Source: Microbispora corallina (GTDB lineage: Bacteria; Actinomycetota; Actinomycetes; Streptosporangiales; Streptosporangiaceae). From it: 64,000 nt of DNA. The notes beneath the pieces were generated by a model that worked only from the letters and a program-made list of their open reading frames with translations, ran no database searches and was not told where the DNA came from. The stretch is from contig NZ_BOOC01000002.1 in assembly GCF_016863035.1 (NCBI RefSeq), forward strand, positions 124,001 to 188,000. The letters are read 5' to 3'. Made by a program: the position numbers and the translations under genes. Each line of letters begins with the position of its first letter. The first letter of the stretch is position 1. This document shows positions 26,531 through 35,030 of the stretch, piece by piece.

Positions 26531-28114
26531 TCACGCGCTCAGGCGCCTGCCCTCGCGCGGCGTGAGCCGTACGGAGTCCACGTCCTTGTCGTGGGTGAAC
26601 CACGTGACGGTGGCCGCGGCCTCCTCCAGCCGTACCGAGGTCATCATGTTCGGGAACCACGGGCCCTTGCTGATCTTCCAGCGGATGGGCGGGCTGGGAA
26701 CCCGGGACACCAGGTTGAACAGCCGGCCCAGCACGCCCGCCAGCCCGAACGACGCCACGATGTTGGAGAATCGCAGCGTCCTGCTCAGCGGGTTGCGGAT
26801 CGGCGAGCAGACGATCTGGTGGATGCGGCCGCCGCCCTTGCGCCGTACGGAGGCCATGTAGGAGTAGTGGACGTCGCCCGACAGCAGCAGGACCGTGGCC
26901 GGCGGCCGTCCCCTGCGCCCCTCGGCGACCCCCACGAGCACACGCGCGAGGTCCTCGAACGAGCGGCGGAACGCCCCCCAGTGCTCCAGGTCGAGGAACT
27001 GGCGGACCCGCTCCCCCCAGCCGGCGAGCGCCCGGCCCCACATGCCGTCGCAGACGGCCTCGTTCCAGCTCTCGATGTGGTGGATGCCCGCGGGCAGCAG
27101 GATCGGCAGCGACGAGCCGACGATCAGGTGGTTCACGTCGCCGGTCGCGTGCTCCTCGAACCACGCCCACTCGTTGGTGTCGATCATCCGCCGCGCGCCC
27201 GGCGTCAGATCGCGGGCGTTGCGGCTGTCGAGCACGATGAGGCGGGAGTCGCCGAAGTCCCTGTGGTAGCTCCAGCGCACCGAGTCGGCGTCCTCGTCGG
27301 CCCGCTTGGCGAACGCGTCGAGCGCGGCGTCGCCCTCGCCCGCCCGCAGCGCCGCGAACACCGGATCGCTCTCGCGGTCGGCGGGCGGCAGGTTGCCGAG
27401 GTGCTGGTAGACGAAGTACGAGCCGAGCCCGGAGACGATGCGCCGCCGCCACCACGGCACCTCGTCCATCTGCTCGCGCCAGGTCTGCGAGGTGTTCCAG
27501 TCGTCCCTGATGTCGTGGTCGTCGAACATCATCAGGCTCGGCACCGTGGCCAGCAGCCAGCGGACCGGCGGGTCGCACCACGCCTGCCGGTACAGCTCGG
27601 CGTACTCGTCGTAGTCGACCACCTCCTCCGGGCCGTCGTCGCGCCGGGAGGCGATGAACTCCTTCATGTCCGGCGTGAGCTCGTCGGCGTACACCTGGTC
27701 GCCCAGCATCAGGATCAGGTCGGGCCGGTCGTCCGACCCCATGAGCCGCTGACCGTACGAGTGCAGGACGTCCACACCGTGGGTGCGCACGTACGGCTCG
27801 TCGTGGGGCACGCTCGTCCGGCACGAGCCGAAGACCAGCGTGCGCAGGTCGGTGAGCGGGCGGATGACGCTGGGCGGCAGGTCCGCGACCGGCCACACCT
27901 CGTGCCCGTCCAGCTCGACGCTGTAGGCCACCGGCCCGTCGAGGCCGACGTCCAGGACGGCGTAGTGGTGGCCGTGCACGCTGAACGTGCTCTCCTTCGA
28001 GCAGGCGTCACCCGCCCGAACGGTCACCTCGCACGGCTCGGTGGTCTCCACCCATATGGTCGCGCTCGCCGCGTCGGTGTGGCGCAGCAGCGGGCCCAGG
28101 ACAATTTCCGGCAC
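26531..28114 (-). CDS. PhoD-like metallophosphatase, cytoplasmic type
   Basis: A 527-residue member of the PhoD/alkaline phosphatase D family. An N-terminal Fn3-like domain (about 1-85) precedes the metallophosphoesterase core with FGSCRTS (about 95-101), LMLGDQVYADE (about 135-145), MFDDHDIRDDWN and LLLSGDVHYSYMA near residue 405. No signal peptide or Tat motif is present, unlike secreted PhoD, so it probably acts inside the cell on phosphodiesters. GTG 28114 follows AGGA. Divergent from the GDH-like gene (233-bp gap). Confidence 0.9.
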   Translation of the reverse strand: MPEIVLGPLLRHTDAASATIWVETTEPCEVTVRAGDACSKESTFSVHGHHYAVLDVGLDGPVAYSVELDGHEVWPVADLPPSVIRPLTDLRTLVFGSCRTSVPHDEPYVRTHGVDVLHSYGQRLMGSDDRPDLILMLGDQVYADELTPDMKEFIASRRDDGPEEVVDYDEYAELYRQAWCDPPVRWLLATVPSLMMFDDHDIRDDWNTSQTWREQMDEVPWWRRRIVSGLGSYFVYQHLGNLPPADRESDPVFAALRAGEGDAALDAFAKRADEDADSVRWSYHRDFGDSRLIVLDSRNARDLTPGARRMIDTNEWAWFEEHATGDVNHLIVGSSLPILLPAGIHHIESWNEAVCDGMWGRALAGWGERVRQFLDLEHWGAFRRSFEDLARVLVGVAEGRRGRPPATVLLLSGDVHYSYMASVRRKGGGRIHQIVCSPIRNPLSRTLRFSNIVASFGLAGVLGRLFNLVSRVPSPPIRWKISKGPWFPNMMTSVRLEEAAATVTWFTHDKDVDSVRLTPREGRRLSA

Positions 28115-28347
28115 GCATTCCTGTCTACTGCAATCTCAGGGCAAAGCGCGACTCAGGGGGCTCTATAGCCAAAGCGATCAACGGGGCGCTGTCCATATCC
28201 GTTATGGCGTATATCGCGATCAGCGGCTGAGGGGATTGGATCGAGGAGGTCGCTCCCCGGCTCCCCCCGCGCACGTCAACGACGACGGGCGCGGGGCCGG
28301 GCGGGCGGCCTGCCGTCCCCGTCCGATCCGGAGGAGCACTCCCCGAC
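28115..28347. promoter_or_regulatory. divergent promoter region of phoD-like and GDH-like genes
   Basis: A 233-bp gap holding an AT-richer stretch around 28160-28225 with the inverted repeat CCATA-N5-TATGG (28193-28207). No further element or small ORF was recognised. Confidence 0.35.
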
Positions 28348-29634
28348 ATGACCATCACGGACTTCCCGACAACGGCGTCGGGGGTTCGGGACGCGGTCCC
28401 CGATCCCCTCTCCCCCCGTCCCTCCGCCCCGGGGGACCGCGCGCTCGCGGCCGCCCGCTCCCGCCTCGCCGAGGCGTCCCGGTTCCTCGGCCTCGACGAC
28501 AACCTGCACCGGATGCTGGCCACCCCCCGGCGCTCCCTCGCCGTCTCGGTCCCCGTACGGCGTGAGGACGGCCACATGGAGGTGGTCGAGGGCTGTCGTG
28601 TGCAGCACAACCTGCTGCGCGGCCCGGCCACCGGCGGCGTCCGCTTCCATCCGTCCGCCGACCTCGCCGGGGTCACCGCGCTCGCGATGGGGACGACCTG
28701 GGCGTGCGCCCTCGCCGGCGTCCCGTACGGCGGGGCCGCGGGCGGCGTCGCCGTCGACCCCCGCGAGCTGACGCCACGCGAGCTCGAACGCCTCACCCGC
28801 CGCTACGCGAACGAGATCCTCCCCCTCATGGGGCCGGAGAAGGACGTCCCGGTCCCGGACGCCGGCACCGACGAGCGGACCGTGGCCTGGATCATGGACA
28901 CCTGCGGCGGCGACGCCGGCCACCCGATCCCCGGGACGGCGACCGGCCGTGCCGGGGCCACCGCCCGCGGCCTGGAGATCGTCGCCCTGCGGGCGCTGGA
29001 CCGCGCACCCGAGGGTGTCACGGTCGCCGTTCAGGGCTTCGGCGCGGTGGGGGCGCTCACCGCGCGGCACCTCGCCGACGCCGGCTGCCGGGTCGTCGCC
29101 GTGTCGGACGCCGCGGGCGCGGTCGTCCGGCCGTCCGGCCTGGACGTCGCCGCCCTCCGCGCGCACACGGCGGAGGCGGGCTCGGTGCGCGGCTTCGCCG
29201 GCGCCGACGCGCTCGGCCGCGACGAGCTTCTCGGACTCGACGTGGACGTCCTGGTCCCGGCGGCGCTCGACGGCGCGATCACGGCCGCCGAGGCGTCCCG
29301 CGTGCGGGCCCGCCTGGTGGTCGAGGGCGCCGACGGCGCGGCCACTCCCGAGGCGGACCTCGTCCTCGCCGACGCCGGGACGACCGTGGTGCCCGGCATC
29401 CTGGCCAACGCCGGCGGCGTGATCGCCTCGTACCTGGAGCCGGCGCAGGACGCGCAGGCGCGCTCGTGGAGCGCCGGCGAGGCCGGGGCGCGGCTGCGCG
29501 ACCGCATGGAGGACGCGTACCGGGCCGTGCGGGCGCTGGCGGACGACGAGGGGCTCACGCTGCGCCGGGCCGCCCACGCGATCGGGGTCCGCCGGGTCGC
29601 CGAGGCGCACCGGCTCCGCGGCCTCCATCCCTGA
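28348..29634 (+). CDS. Glu/Leu/Phe/Val dehydrogenase-fold protein lacking the catalytic lysines
   Basis: A 428-residue homologue of amino-acid dehydrogenases. The dimerisation/substrate domain and the Rossmann domain (VAVQGFGAVGALTARHL, about 231-247) are complete and the conserved aspartate is present (DVPVPDAGT, D171). But all three lysines that define the family's active site are replaced: GPAKGGIR is GPATGGVR (T95), TWK is TWA (A119), and GGxKGG is GGAAGG (A131). In GDH these bind substrate carboxylates and catalyse hydride transfer chemistry. The frame is long and otherwise well conserved, so decay is unlikely; a regulatory, binding or altered catalytic role is possible. GGAGGAG ribosome site 12 nt upstream. 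Confidence 0.85.
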   Translation: MTITDFPTTASGVRDAVPDPLSPRPSAPGDRALAAARSRLAEASRFLGLDDNLHRMLATPRRSLAVSVPVRREDGHMEVVEGCRVQHNLLRGPATGGVRFHPSADLAGVTALAMGTTWACALAGVPYGGAAGGVAVDPRELTPRELERLTRRYANEILPLMGPEKDVPVPDAGTDERTVAWIMDTCGGDAGHPIPGTATGRAGATARGLEIVALRALDRAPEGVTVAVQGFGAVGALTARHLADAGCRVVAVSDAAGAVVRPSGLDVAALRAHTAEAGSVRGFAGADALGRDELLGLDVDVLVPAALDGAITAAEASRVRARLVVEGADGAATPEADLVLADAGTTVVPGILANAGGVIASYLEPAQDAQARSWSAGEAGARLRDRMEDAYRAVRALADDEGLTLRRAAHAIGVRRVAEAHRLRGLHP

Positions 29635-29695
29635 CCCGCAGGTCTCACCCCTGGGCGGCCTCCGGCCCTGAGCCGCCGGTCACCCTTGCGCCGCC

Positions 29696-30583
29696 TCACC
29701 CGGCGGCGGTGACGATGTCCTCGCAGAGGGCGTGCGTGGCGAGGGCGTCGTCGGCGGTGAGCAGGCGTTCCTCCCGCACCGCGTCGAGGAAGGCGCGGCA
29801 GATCGGCTCGATGCCGCGCTGCCGCGCCACCGGCGTCCAGTCGCCCCTCCGGGTCAGCGCCTCGCCGTCCGCGTAGTCGACCACGTCGCCCAGGTTGACC
29901 ACCCTGCGCTTGCCTCCCCCGCCCATGACCTCGCAGGTCTCCTCGGCGGCGCCGCTGGTGCGGCTCATGACCCCGAGGGCCGTGAAGCCGTCCCCGCCGA
30001 GCTCCAGGACGACATGCTCCAGCAGGCCGTCCCGGACCCGCGTCCTGACCGAGGTGCGGGTGACCTCCCCCGGCACGAGGAAGCGCAGGGTGTCGACGAC
30101 GTGGATGAAGTCGTCGAACACCACGGTCCGCGGGTCGGACAGGGGTCCCCGGCGGTTCTTCTGCATGAGGACGAGGTCGCGCGGCAGCTCGCGGAGGGCG
30201 GCGTAGCCGGGGGCGTGCCGCCGGTTGAACCCCACCATGAGCGACCGGCCGCGCTCCCGCGCCAGCCGGACCAGCTTCTCGCAGTCGGCGAGGTCGTAGG
30301 CGAGCGGCTTGTCGACGTACACGTGCACGCCGGCCTCCAGCAGCGCGGTGACGATCGGGACGTGCGCGACGGTCGCGGCGTGCACGAACGCCGCCTCGAT
30401 CCCGGCGCCGAGCAGGTCCTCGACCGAGGTGAAGCGCGGCCCGATCCGGTAGGCGTCCCCGAGACGGCCGAGCCTGTCCCGGTCGCGTGTGCACAGGTGC
30501 GGCTCCACCCCGGGGGTGGCCGCCAGCACGGGCAGGTACGCCTTCTCGGCGATGTCCCCGAGCCCGATGATGCCGATTCTCAT
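29696..30583 (-). CDS. Gfo/Idh/MocA-family oxidoreductase
   Basis: A 295-residue NAD(P)-dependent oxidoreductase: Rossmann motif RIGIIGLGDIAEKAYLP at the N-terminus, the family VDKPLAYD motif (lysine about residue 92) and the C-terminal alpha/beta domain with FDDFIHVVDTLRFL carrying the catalytic-type histidine. Likely acts on a sugar or polyol. ATG 30583 follows TAGGGT with 7-nt spacing, a leaderless start, and replaces a longer GTG start. Divergent from PadR. Confidence 0.87.
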   Translation of the reverse strand: MRIGIIGLGDIAEKAYLPVLAATPGVEPHLCTRDRDRLGRLGDAYRIGPRFTSVEDLLGAGIEAAFVHAATVAHVPIVTALLEAGVHVYVDKPLAYDLADCEKLVRLARERGRSLMVGFNRRHAPGYAALRELPRDLVLMQKNRRGPLSDPRTVVFDDFIHVVDTLRFLVPGEVTRTSVRTRVRDGLLEHVVLELGGDGFTALGVMSRTSGAAEETCEVMGGGGKRRVVNLGDVVDYADGEALTRRGDWTPVARQRGIEPICRAFLDAVREERLLTADDALATHALCEDIVTAAG

Positions 30584-30650
30584 GCGGCCCACCCTAGCCC
30601 TTGCTCATTTCCGCTTACTAAGTGAAACTGAATAACGAGGGGAGGCGGGA

Positions 30651-30980
30651 ATGGGACGACGGACTCCGGACCTGGGCCGGTTCACCGATGTCGCGTTACT
30701 CGTGCTGGTCAGCCTCGCGGAGGGCGACAAGCACGGCTACCGGATGATCCAGGACATCGAGGAGTTCTCCGGCAGCTCACTGGAGCCGGGGACCCTGTAC
30801 GGCGCGCTGATGCGGCTGGAGGAGCGCGGATGGATCGAGGCGCTCCCCTCCGACGAGAGGAGGCGGCCGTACCGGATCACTCCTCAGGGCGTGGACGCCC
30901 TGCGCGAGCAGCTCGCGACGCTGCGCCGGATCGAGGAGACGGGCAGCCGCCGGGCCCGCCCGTCGTGGGGGGTGGCCTGA
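30651..30980 (+). CDS. PadR-family transcriptional regulator
   Basis: A 109-residue PadR-like winged-helix repressor (FTDVALLVLVSLAEGDKHGYRM, LEPGTLYGALMRLEERGWIEAL) with a short C-terminal helix, the compact PadR-s2 form. ATG follows GGGGAGG. It is one base from the next gene, a membrane protein, a pairing common in actinobacteria where the PadR protein controls its operon partner. Ligand unknown. Confidence 0.92.
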   Translation: MGRRTPDLGRFTDVALLVLVSLAEGDKHGYRMIQDIEEFSGSSLEPGTLYGALMRLEERGWIEALPSDERRRPYRITPQGVDALREQLATLRRIEETGSRRARPSWGVA

Positions 30981-30981
30981 G

Positions 30982-31833
30982 ATGCGCCGCCTGGCCGCCG
31001 CCGTGCTGCTGCTCTACCCCTGCGCCTGGCGGGCCCGGTACGGCGTGGAGGTCCGCGACCTGGTCGCGAGCCGTCCCGTCCGCCCACGCACGGTCGCCGA
31101 CCTGCTGATGGGCGCCGCCGACGCCTGGATCCACCGCGGCGCCGCGATCCGGGCCCGGGGCCTGTCCCCCGGCTTCGCCGTCCCCGTCCTCGCCATCGGC
31201 GCGTGGGCGCTGCTGTTCCTGTGGAACCCAGGGATCCGCGACGTGCCCAGCCTCCAACGGGGATGGGCGGCCGCGCGGGAGACGGGAGCGCTCGCCCGGA
31301 TCCTCGCGACCGCCGGCCTGGACGCCTTCGCCGTCGCGAGCCTCCTGGCGGCGCTCTCGCTGACGCCGCTCATGGCCCGCGCCGCCCTGGGGATCGTCCG
31401 TCCCCGGGGGGACGTCCAGCGGTCGGTGTGGGTCCTGGTCGCCGGCGCGCTCCTCGCCGTCCCCGTGGCCGGGCTGGTCTACGTCCACATCGGCATGGCC
31501 CACTTCGACGTCGGCTTCCCGGTGGGCCCGGTCGGCGACGCCATCACGGGCGGGTTCTTCACGCCGACGGCGCTCGCCTTCGCGGCGGTCCTGCCGTCCG
31601 CGGCCGGCGCCGCCCCCGCCTTCGCGGGCGCGGCGAGGCTCACGCGGCGACTCCAGGCGCTGACGGCCGCCCTCGTGGTCCTCGCCTGGATCCCCGGCCT
31701 CGTCCTGGTGGCCCTCGGCCTCGGCGGGGAGTCCGCCCGCTTCCTCGTTGCCGTCGCCGTGTCGGCCCTGTGCAGCGTCGTCATGACCGCCGCCGCCGTG
31801 CTGCTGCGGGCGCCCCGGGCGGACGGCGCCTGA
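30982..31833 (+). CDS. PadR-linked integral membrane protein
   Basis: A 283-residue protein with an N-terminal amphipathic LLLYPCAWRARYGVEVRDLV motif, often seen at the start of PadR-operon membrane proteins, then about six membrane helices (around 65-80, 108-130, 150-170, 185-205, 225-248, 255-277). It begins one base after the PadR stop. Role unknown; envelope-stress or permease-like function is possible. Its stop abuts the convergent epimerase stop (TGATCA). Confidence 0.8.
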   Translation: MRRLAAAVLLLYPCAWRARYGVEVRDLVASRPVRPRTVADLLMGAADAWIHRGAAIRARGLSPGFAVPVLAIGAWALLFLWNPGIRDVPSLQRGWAAARETGALARILATAGLDAFAVASLLAALSLTPLMARAALGIVRPRGDVQRSVWVLVAGALLAVPVAGLVYVHIGMAHFDVGFPVGPVGDAITGGFFTPTALAFAAVLPSAAGAAPAFAGAARLTRRLQALTAALVVLAWIPGLVLVALGLGGESARFLVAVAVSALCSVVMTAAAVLLRAPRADGA

Positions 31834-32763
31834 TCAGCGCTCGCGCCACCAGCGGACGGTGGCCTCGAGCGCGGCGTCGAGCGGGGTGGGGGCGAGGCCG
31901 AGGACGGCCTGCGACGCCGTGGAGTCGAGGACGTACGGCCGGTCGAACTGGTAGCGGGTCTCGCCCATCTCCCGGAGCATCGGGACGGCCAGGCCCGCCG
32001 CCTTGAGCGCCCATCCGGGGACGCGGCGCAGGCGGGGCGCGGGGGCGCCGGCCAGCGCGCAGACCCGCTCGGCGACATGGCGGATGCTCACCGCGGGGCT
32101 CGTGGGCACGTGCCAGGCCCTCCCCCACGCGGGTTCCGCGGCCGCCGCCGCGACCAGCGCCCGCGCCACGTCCGGCAGGTACGTCCAGCTGTGCGGGATG
32201 TCCGGGTCGCTCAGCACCGTGGCGGGCCGCCCGGCCAGCAGCGGGGGCACGAAACGCGAGCCGAGGTACGCCTGGTCGGACGCCTGAGGACCGAAGTAGT
32301 CGGAGCCCCGAACCTCGGTCACCCGCACCCGGCCGGCCTCGTGCGCGGCGAGGGCCTGCTCCCACATCCGGGCCCGCACGCGGCCCTTGACGCCGGAGGA
32401 GGCGAGCGGCAGGTCCTCGGTCATCGGGCCGTCCACCGGGCCGTACGCGTAGAGGTTGCCGAGTGTCGTCAGCACGGCCCCGGACGCCTCGGCGGCCGCC
32501 AGCAGCGAGGCCGCGACCGGGGGCCAGTCGCGCGGCCACCGGTGATACCTGGGGTTCGCGCAGTTGTAGAGGGCGTCCGCCCCCTCGGTCACGGGCCGCA
32601 TGGCCTCGGGGTCGGCCGCGTCGGCCGTGACGAGGGCGACCTCGGGACGGCGCGGCCCCGAACCGGAACGGGTGACGACGACGGCCTGGTGCCCCTGGTC
32701 CGCGAGCAGGCCGGCCACCTGCCCGCCGACCTGGCCCGCTCCGACGACGACGTGCTTGCCCAT
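31834..32763 (-). CDS. NAD-dependent epimerase/dehydratase family protein
   Basis: A 309-residue extended short-chain dehydrogenase-like protein. The dinucleotide motif is VVVGAGQVGGQVAGLL (close to the atypical GxGxxG), with LYNCANPRYH and NLYAYGPVDGPMTED in place of the catalytic YxxxK region, as in atypical NAD-binding relatives. ATG 32763 follows GGAG. It lies 45 bp downstream of the YrdB-like gene and shares its promoter with the two-site TetR operator. Substrate unknown. Confidence 0.87.
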   Translation of the reverse strand: MGKHVVVGAGQVGGQVAGLLADQGHQAVVVTRSGSGPRRPEVALVTADAADPEAMRPVTEGADALYNCANPRYHRWPRDWPPVAASLLAAAEASGAVLTTLGNLYAYGPVDGPMTEDLPLASSGVKGRVRARMWEQALAAHEAGRVRVTEVRGSDYFGPQASDQAYLGSRFVPPLLAGRPATVLSDPDIPHSWTYLPDVARALVAAAAAEPAWGRAWHVPTSPAVSIRHVAERVCALAGAPAPRLRRVPGWALKAAGLAVPMLREMGETRYQFDRPYVLDSTASQAVLGLAPTPLDAALEATVRWWRER

Positions 32764-32808
32764 GACTCTTTCTCCTTCGCAGATCGGTCTCTCGGGGAGC
32801 GCGGGGGC

Positions 32809-33156
32809 TCAGACCGCGTGGAACGTGAGCCGCAGGACCGCGTCGACGACGTACACGGCGGCGAAGACCACTCCGGCCGTGACGAGCCCGGAGGCGGCCA
32901 GCGCGAGCGCGCCGGCGCCGAACCAGGCGGCCTCGAACACCGCGCGGGCGATCCCGTGCAGCTGGTGGGGCGCCTTCCCACCCGCCATGAACAGCCCCCA
33001 CAGGGTCGCGAGGACGGCGGGCGCCCCCAGGCCCAGCAGGATCCGTACGGCGAGGTTCGGGCCGGCGGTGAAGCCCCAGTAGCCGGCGGCGCCGAGGACG
33101 CCCAGCTCGAGGAAGAACATCAGAGCCGCCGCGCCGCCCCGCACCACTGTGAGCAT
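32809..33156 (-). CDS. YrdB/DUF2568-family membrane protein
   Basis: A 115-residue protein with four hydrophobic helices (about 8-28, 36-55, 68-88, 92-110). The motif LWGLFMAGGKAPHQL is typical of the YrdB family of unknown function. ATG follows AGGGGAAACG. First gene of an apparent two-gene operon with the epimerase, controlled by the divergent TetR. Confidence 0.82.
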   Translation of the reverse strand: MLTVVRGGAAALMFFLELGVLGAAGYWGFTAGPNLAVRILLGLGAPAVLATLWGLFMAGGKAPHQLHGIARAVFEAAWFGAGALALAASGLVTAGVVFAAVYVVDAVLRLTFHAV

Positions 33157-33187
33157 CGTTTCCCCTAGAAGTTCGTCGCTCTCTTAT

Positions 33188-33237
33188 GAGAGCAATGCTC
33201 TCGCCAAGGACGGCTCTTCGTCAAGAGCGGTGCTCTC
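33188..33237. promoter_or_regulatory. two TetR operator palindromes
   Basis: GAGAGCA-A-TGCTCTC (33188-33202, perfect) and AAGAGCGGTGCTCTC (33223-33237, 5-bp arms) share the same 15-bp pattern with centres 35 bp apart; a further half-site GTGCTCTGC lies at 33250-33257 next to the TetR -10 (TAACCT, 33258-33263). They fit binding of the divergent TetR protein. Confidence 0.7.
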
Positions 33238-33269
33238 GGATTTTTACGGTGCTCTGCTAACCTGGGGCC

Positions 33270-33968
33270 ATGAACGTGAGCCGTACCGCACGGGAGCGGG
33301 TGAGGGCGGAGCTCATCCGGGAGATCACCGACATCGCGCGGCGCCACCTGGCCACCGAGGGGGCGTCCGGGCTGTCGCTCCGCGCGGTCGCCCGGGACAT
33401 GGGCATGGTGTCGTCGGCCATCTACCGCTACTTCCCGAGCCGCGACGACCTGCTGACCGCCCTCATCATCGACGGGTACAACGCCCTGGGCGAGGCCGTC
33501 GAGGACGCCGACGCGGCCTGCCCGCGCGAGGACGTCACCGGCCGCTGGCTGGCCGTGTGCCGCGCCGTGCGGGAGTGGGCGCTGGCGCACCCGCACGAGT
33601 ACGCGCTGCTCTACGGCTCGCCCGTGCCGGGCTACCGGGCCCCGCTCGACACGGTCGCGCCCGCGATCCGGGACACGGCCGTGTACGGCCGCATCGTCGC
33701 CGACGCGCACCGGGAGGGCCGGCTGTCGCCCCCGGCGTTCTGCCCGCCGCCCCCGGCCGTGCTGGCCGGCGACGCGGAGGTGGTCCGCACGCTCATGCCG
33801 GACGTGCCGGACGACGTGGTCACGCGCGCGATCGCCGCCTGGACCTGCCTGTTCGGGATGGTCAGCTTCGAGCTGTTCGGCCAGTTCGAGAACACCATCA
33901 CCCACCGGGCCGAGCTGTTCGACCACAACATGACCTGCATGGCCGCCCTTCTCGGCCTCCCGGTCTAG
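33270..33968 (+). CDS. TetR-family regulator (WHG-type C-domain)
   Basis: A 232-residue TetR protein: helix-turn-helix at about 15-62 (ATEGASGLSLRAVARDMG, SSAIYRYFPSRDDLL) and a C-terminal domain with SFELFGQFENTI as in the WHG-type TetR group. ATG 33270 lies 6 nt after TAACCT, a leaderless start. Divergent from the yrdB-epimerase operon with two matching operators between. Ligand unknown. Confidence 0.92.
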   Translation: MNVSRTARERVRAELIREITDIARRHLATEGASGLSLRAVARDMGMVSSAIYRYFPSRDDLLTALIIDGYNALGEAVEDADAACPREDVTGRWLAVCRAVREWALAHPHEYALLYGSPVPGYRAPLDTVAPAIRDTAVYGRIVADAHREGRLSPPAFCPPPPAVLAGDAEVVRTLMPDVPDDVVTRAIAAWTCLFGMVSFELFGQFENTITHRAELFDHNMTCMAALLGLPV

Positions 33969-33989
33969 CCGCGGGCGATGCCGGGGTCG

Positions 33990-34925
33990 TCAGCCCCCGG
34001 GAACAGTCAGGACGATCTTGCCTCGCCGCGGCCCCTCCGCGGCGAACGCGTGCGCCCGGGCCGCCTGCGCCAGGGGGAACGCCTCCTGCACGGGAAGGCG
34101 GAAGCGTCCCTCCGCGAAGAGGGCGGCCGCGGCGGCGAGACCGTGGCGGCCGCCCGGCTCGCCGCCGAACTCGCCCGTCGAGAGGCGGACCCCGAGCCGC
34201 GGGCCGGAGAAATCGGCGAGCGTGACCACCGACGCCGCCGTGCCGGTGAGCGCGACGAGTTCGGGGAGCGACCCGGCGCCGGCCACGTCGAGCGCGCGGT
34301 CGACCGGTCCTTCGTCCAGCCCGCGAACCCGCTCCGGCAGTCCCCGGCCGTACGTGACGGGGGTCGCGCCGAGCCGGGCGACGAACGCCTGGTTGGCCGG
34401 GCTCCCCGTCCCGATCACCCGGGCGCCCCGCGCGATCGCCAGCTGCACGGCGACGCTGCCGACGCCGCCCGCCGCGCCGTCGATCAGCAGCGTCGTTCCC
34501 TCTCGCACGTCGAGCAGGTCGAGCGCCCGGGTCGCCGTCTCGACGCTCGTCCCGCTCGCACCGGCCTCCTCCCACGGCATGGACGCCGGTTTCGCCGTCC
34601 AGAACGCCAGGACCGCGAACTCGGCGCTCGCCCCGCCGAGCCGTGAGACGTCGACCGCGCCGAACACCTCGTCCCCGACCGCGGTGCCGGTGACGTCCGG
34701 GCCCACCTCGTCGACGACTCCTGCCGCGTCGACCCCCGGAACGTGCGGCAGGGCGAGCCTCTCAGCCGCCGGGGACCGTCCCGCGCGCAGAGCCAGATCC
34801 ACCGGCGAGACCCCGGCGGCTCTGACCCTGACGCGGACCTCCCCCCGCCCCGCGTGCGGCTCGGGGAACTCGCCGAGGGCGAGCACCTCAGGGGGACCGA
34901 ACCTGTCGAACCGGACAGCGAACAA
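33990..34925 (-). CDS. NADP-dependent zinc-free alcohol dehydrogenase/quinone oxidoreductase (MDR family)
   Basis: A 311-residue medium-chain reductase: GroES-like domain (1-120, FDRFGPPEVLALGEF, RAAGVSPVDLALRAG) and Rossmann domain with GAAGGVGSVAVQLA (about 147-160). No catalytic zinc cysteines are seen, so it belongs to the quinone-oxidoreductase-like branch. A TTG start at 34925 with GGAAGAGG eight bases upstream is preferred; the longer open frame would overlap the divergent TetR gene. It would reduce quinones or enones with NADPH. Confidence 0.88.
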   Translation of the reverse strand: MFAVRFDRFGPPEVLALGEFPEPHAGRGEVRVRVRAAGVSPVDLALRAGRSPAAERLALPHVPGVDAAGVVDEVGPDVTGTAVGDEVFGAVDVSRLGGASAEFAVLAFWTAKPASMPWEEAGASGTSVETATRALDLLDVREGTTLLIDGAAGGVGSVAVQLAIARGARVIGTGSPANQAFVARLGATPVTYGRGLPERVRGLDEGPVDRALDVAGAGSLPELVALTGTAASVVTLADFSGPRLGVRLSTGEFGGEPGGRHGLAAAAALFAEGRFRLPVQEAFPLAQAARAHAFAAEGPRRGKIVLTVPGG

Positions 34926-34964
34926 CGCGCACCTCTTCCACGCTGGAGCAACACGACCGCGCAC

Positions 34965-35006
34965 TACCGTAGGAGCGGAAGAGGAACAGCCGTCCCGGAC
35001 GACGGC
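34965..35006. promoter_or_regulatory. overlapping divergent -10 elements and inverted repeat
   Basis: CTACCGTAG at 34964-34972 supplies a -10-like TACCGT on the plus strand and TACGGT on the minus strand. GCCGTC-N6-GACGGC (34989-35006) follows and is a candidate operator of the adjacent TetR protein. Inferred only from symmetry and position. Confidence 0.4.
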
Positions 35007-35030
35007 GAAGTGAGAGGCGGGCGGGGCGCA

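Noticed and set aside
30608..30627. TTTCCGCTTACTAAGTGAAA as a PadR operator
   Set aside because: The arms pair only with gaps and mismatches, so it does not stand out from background symmetry.
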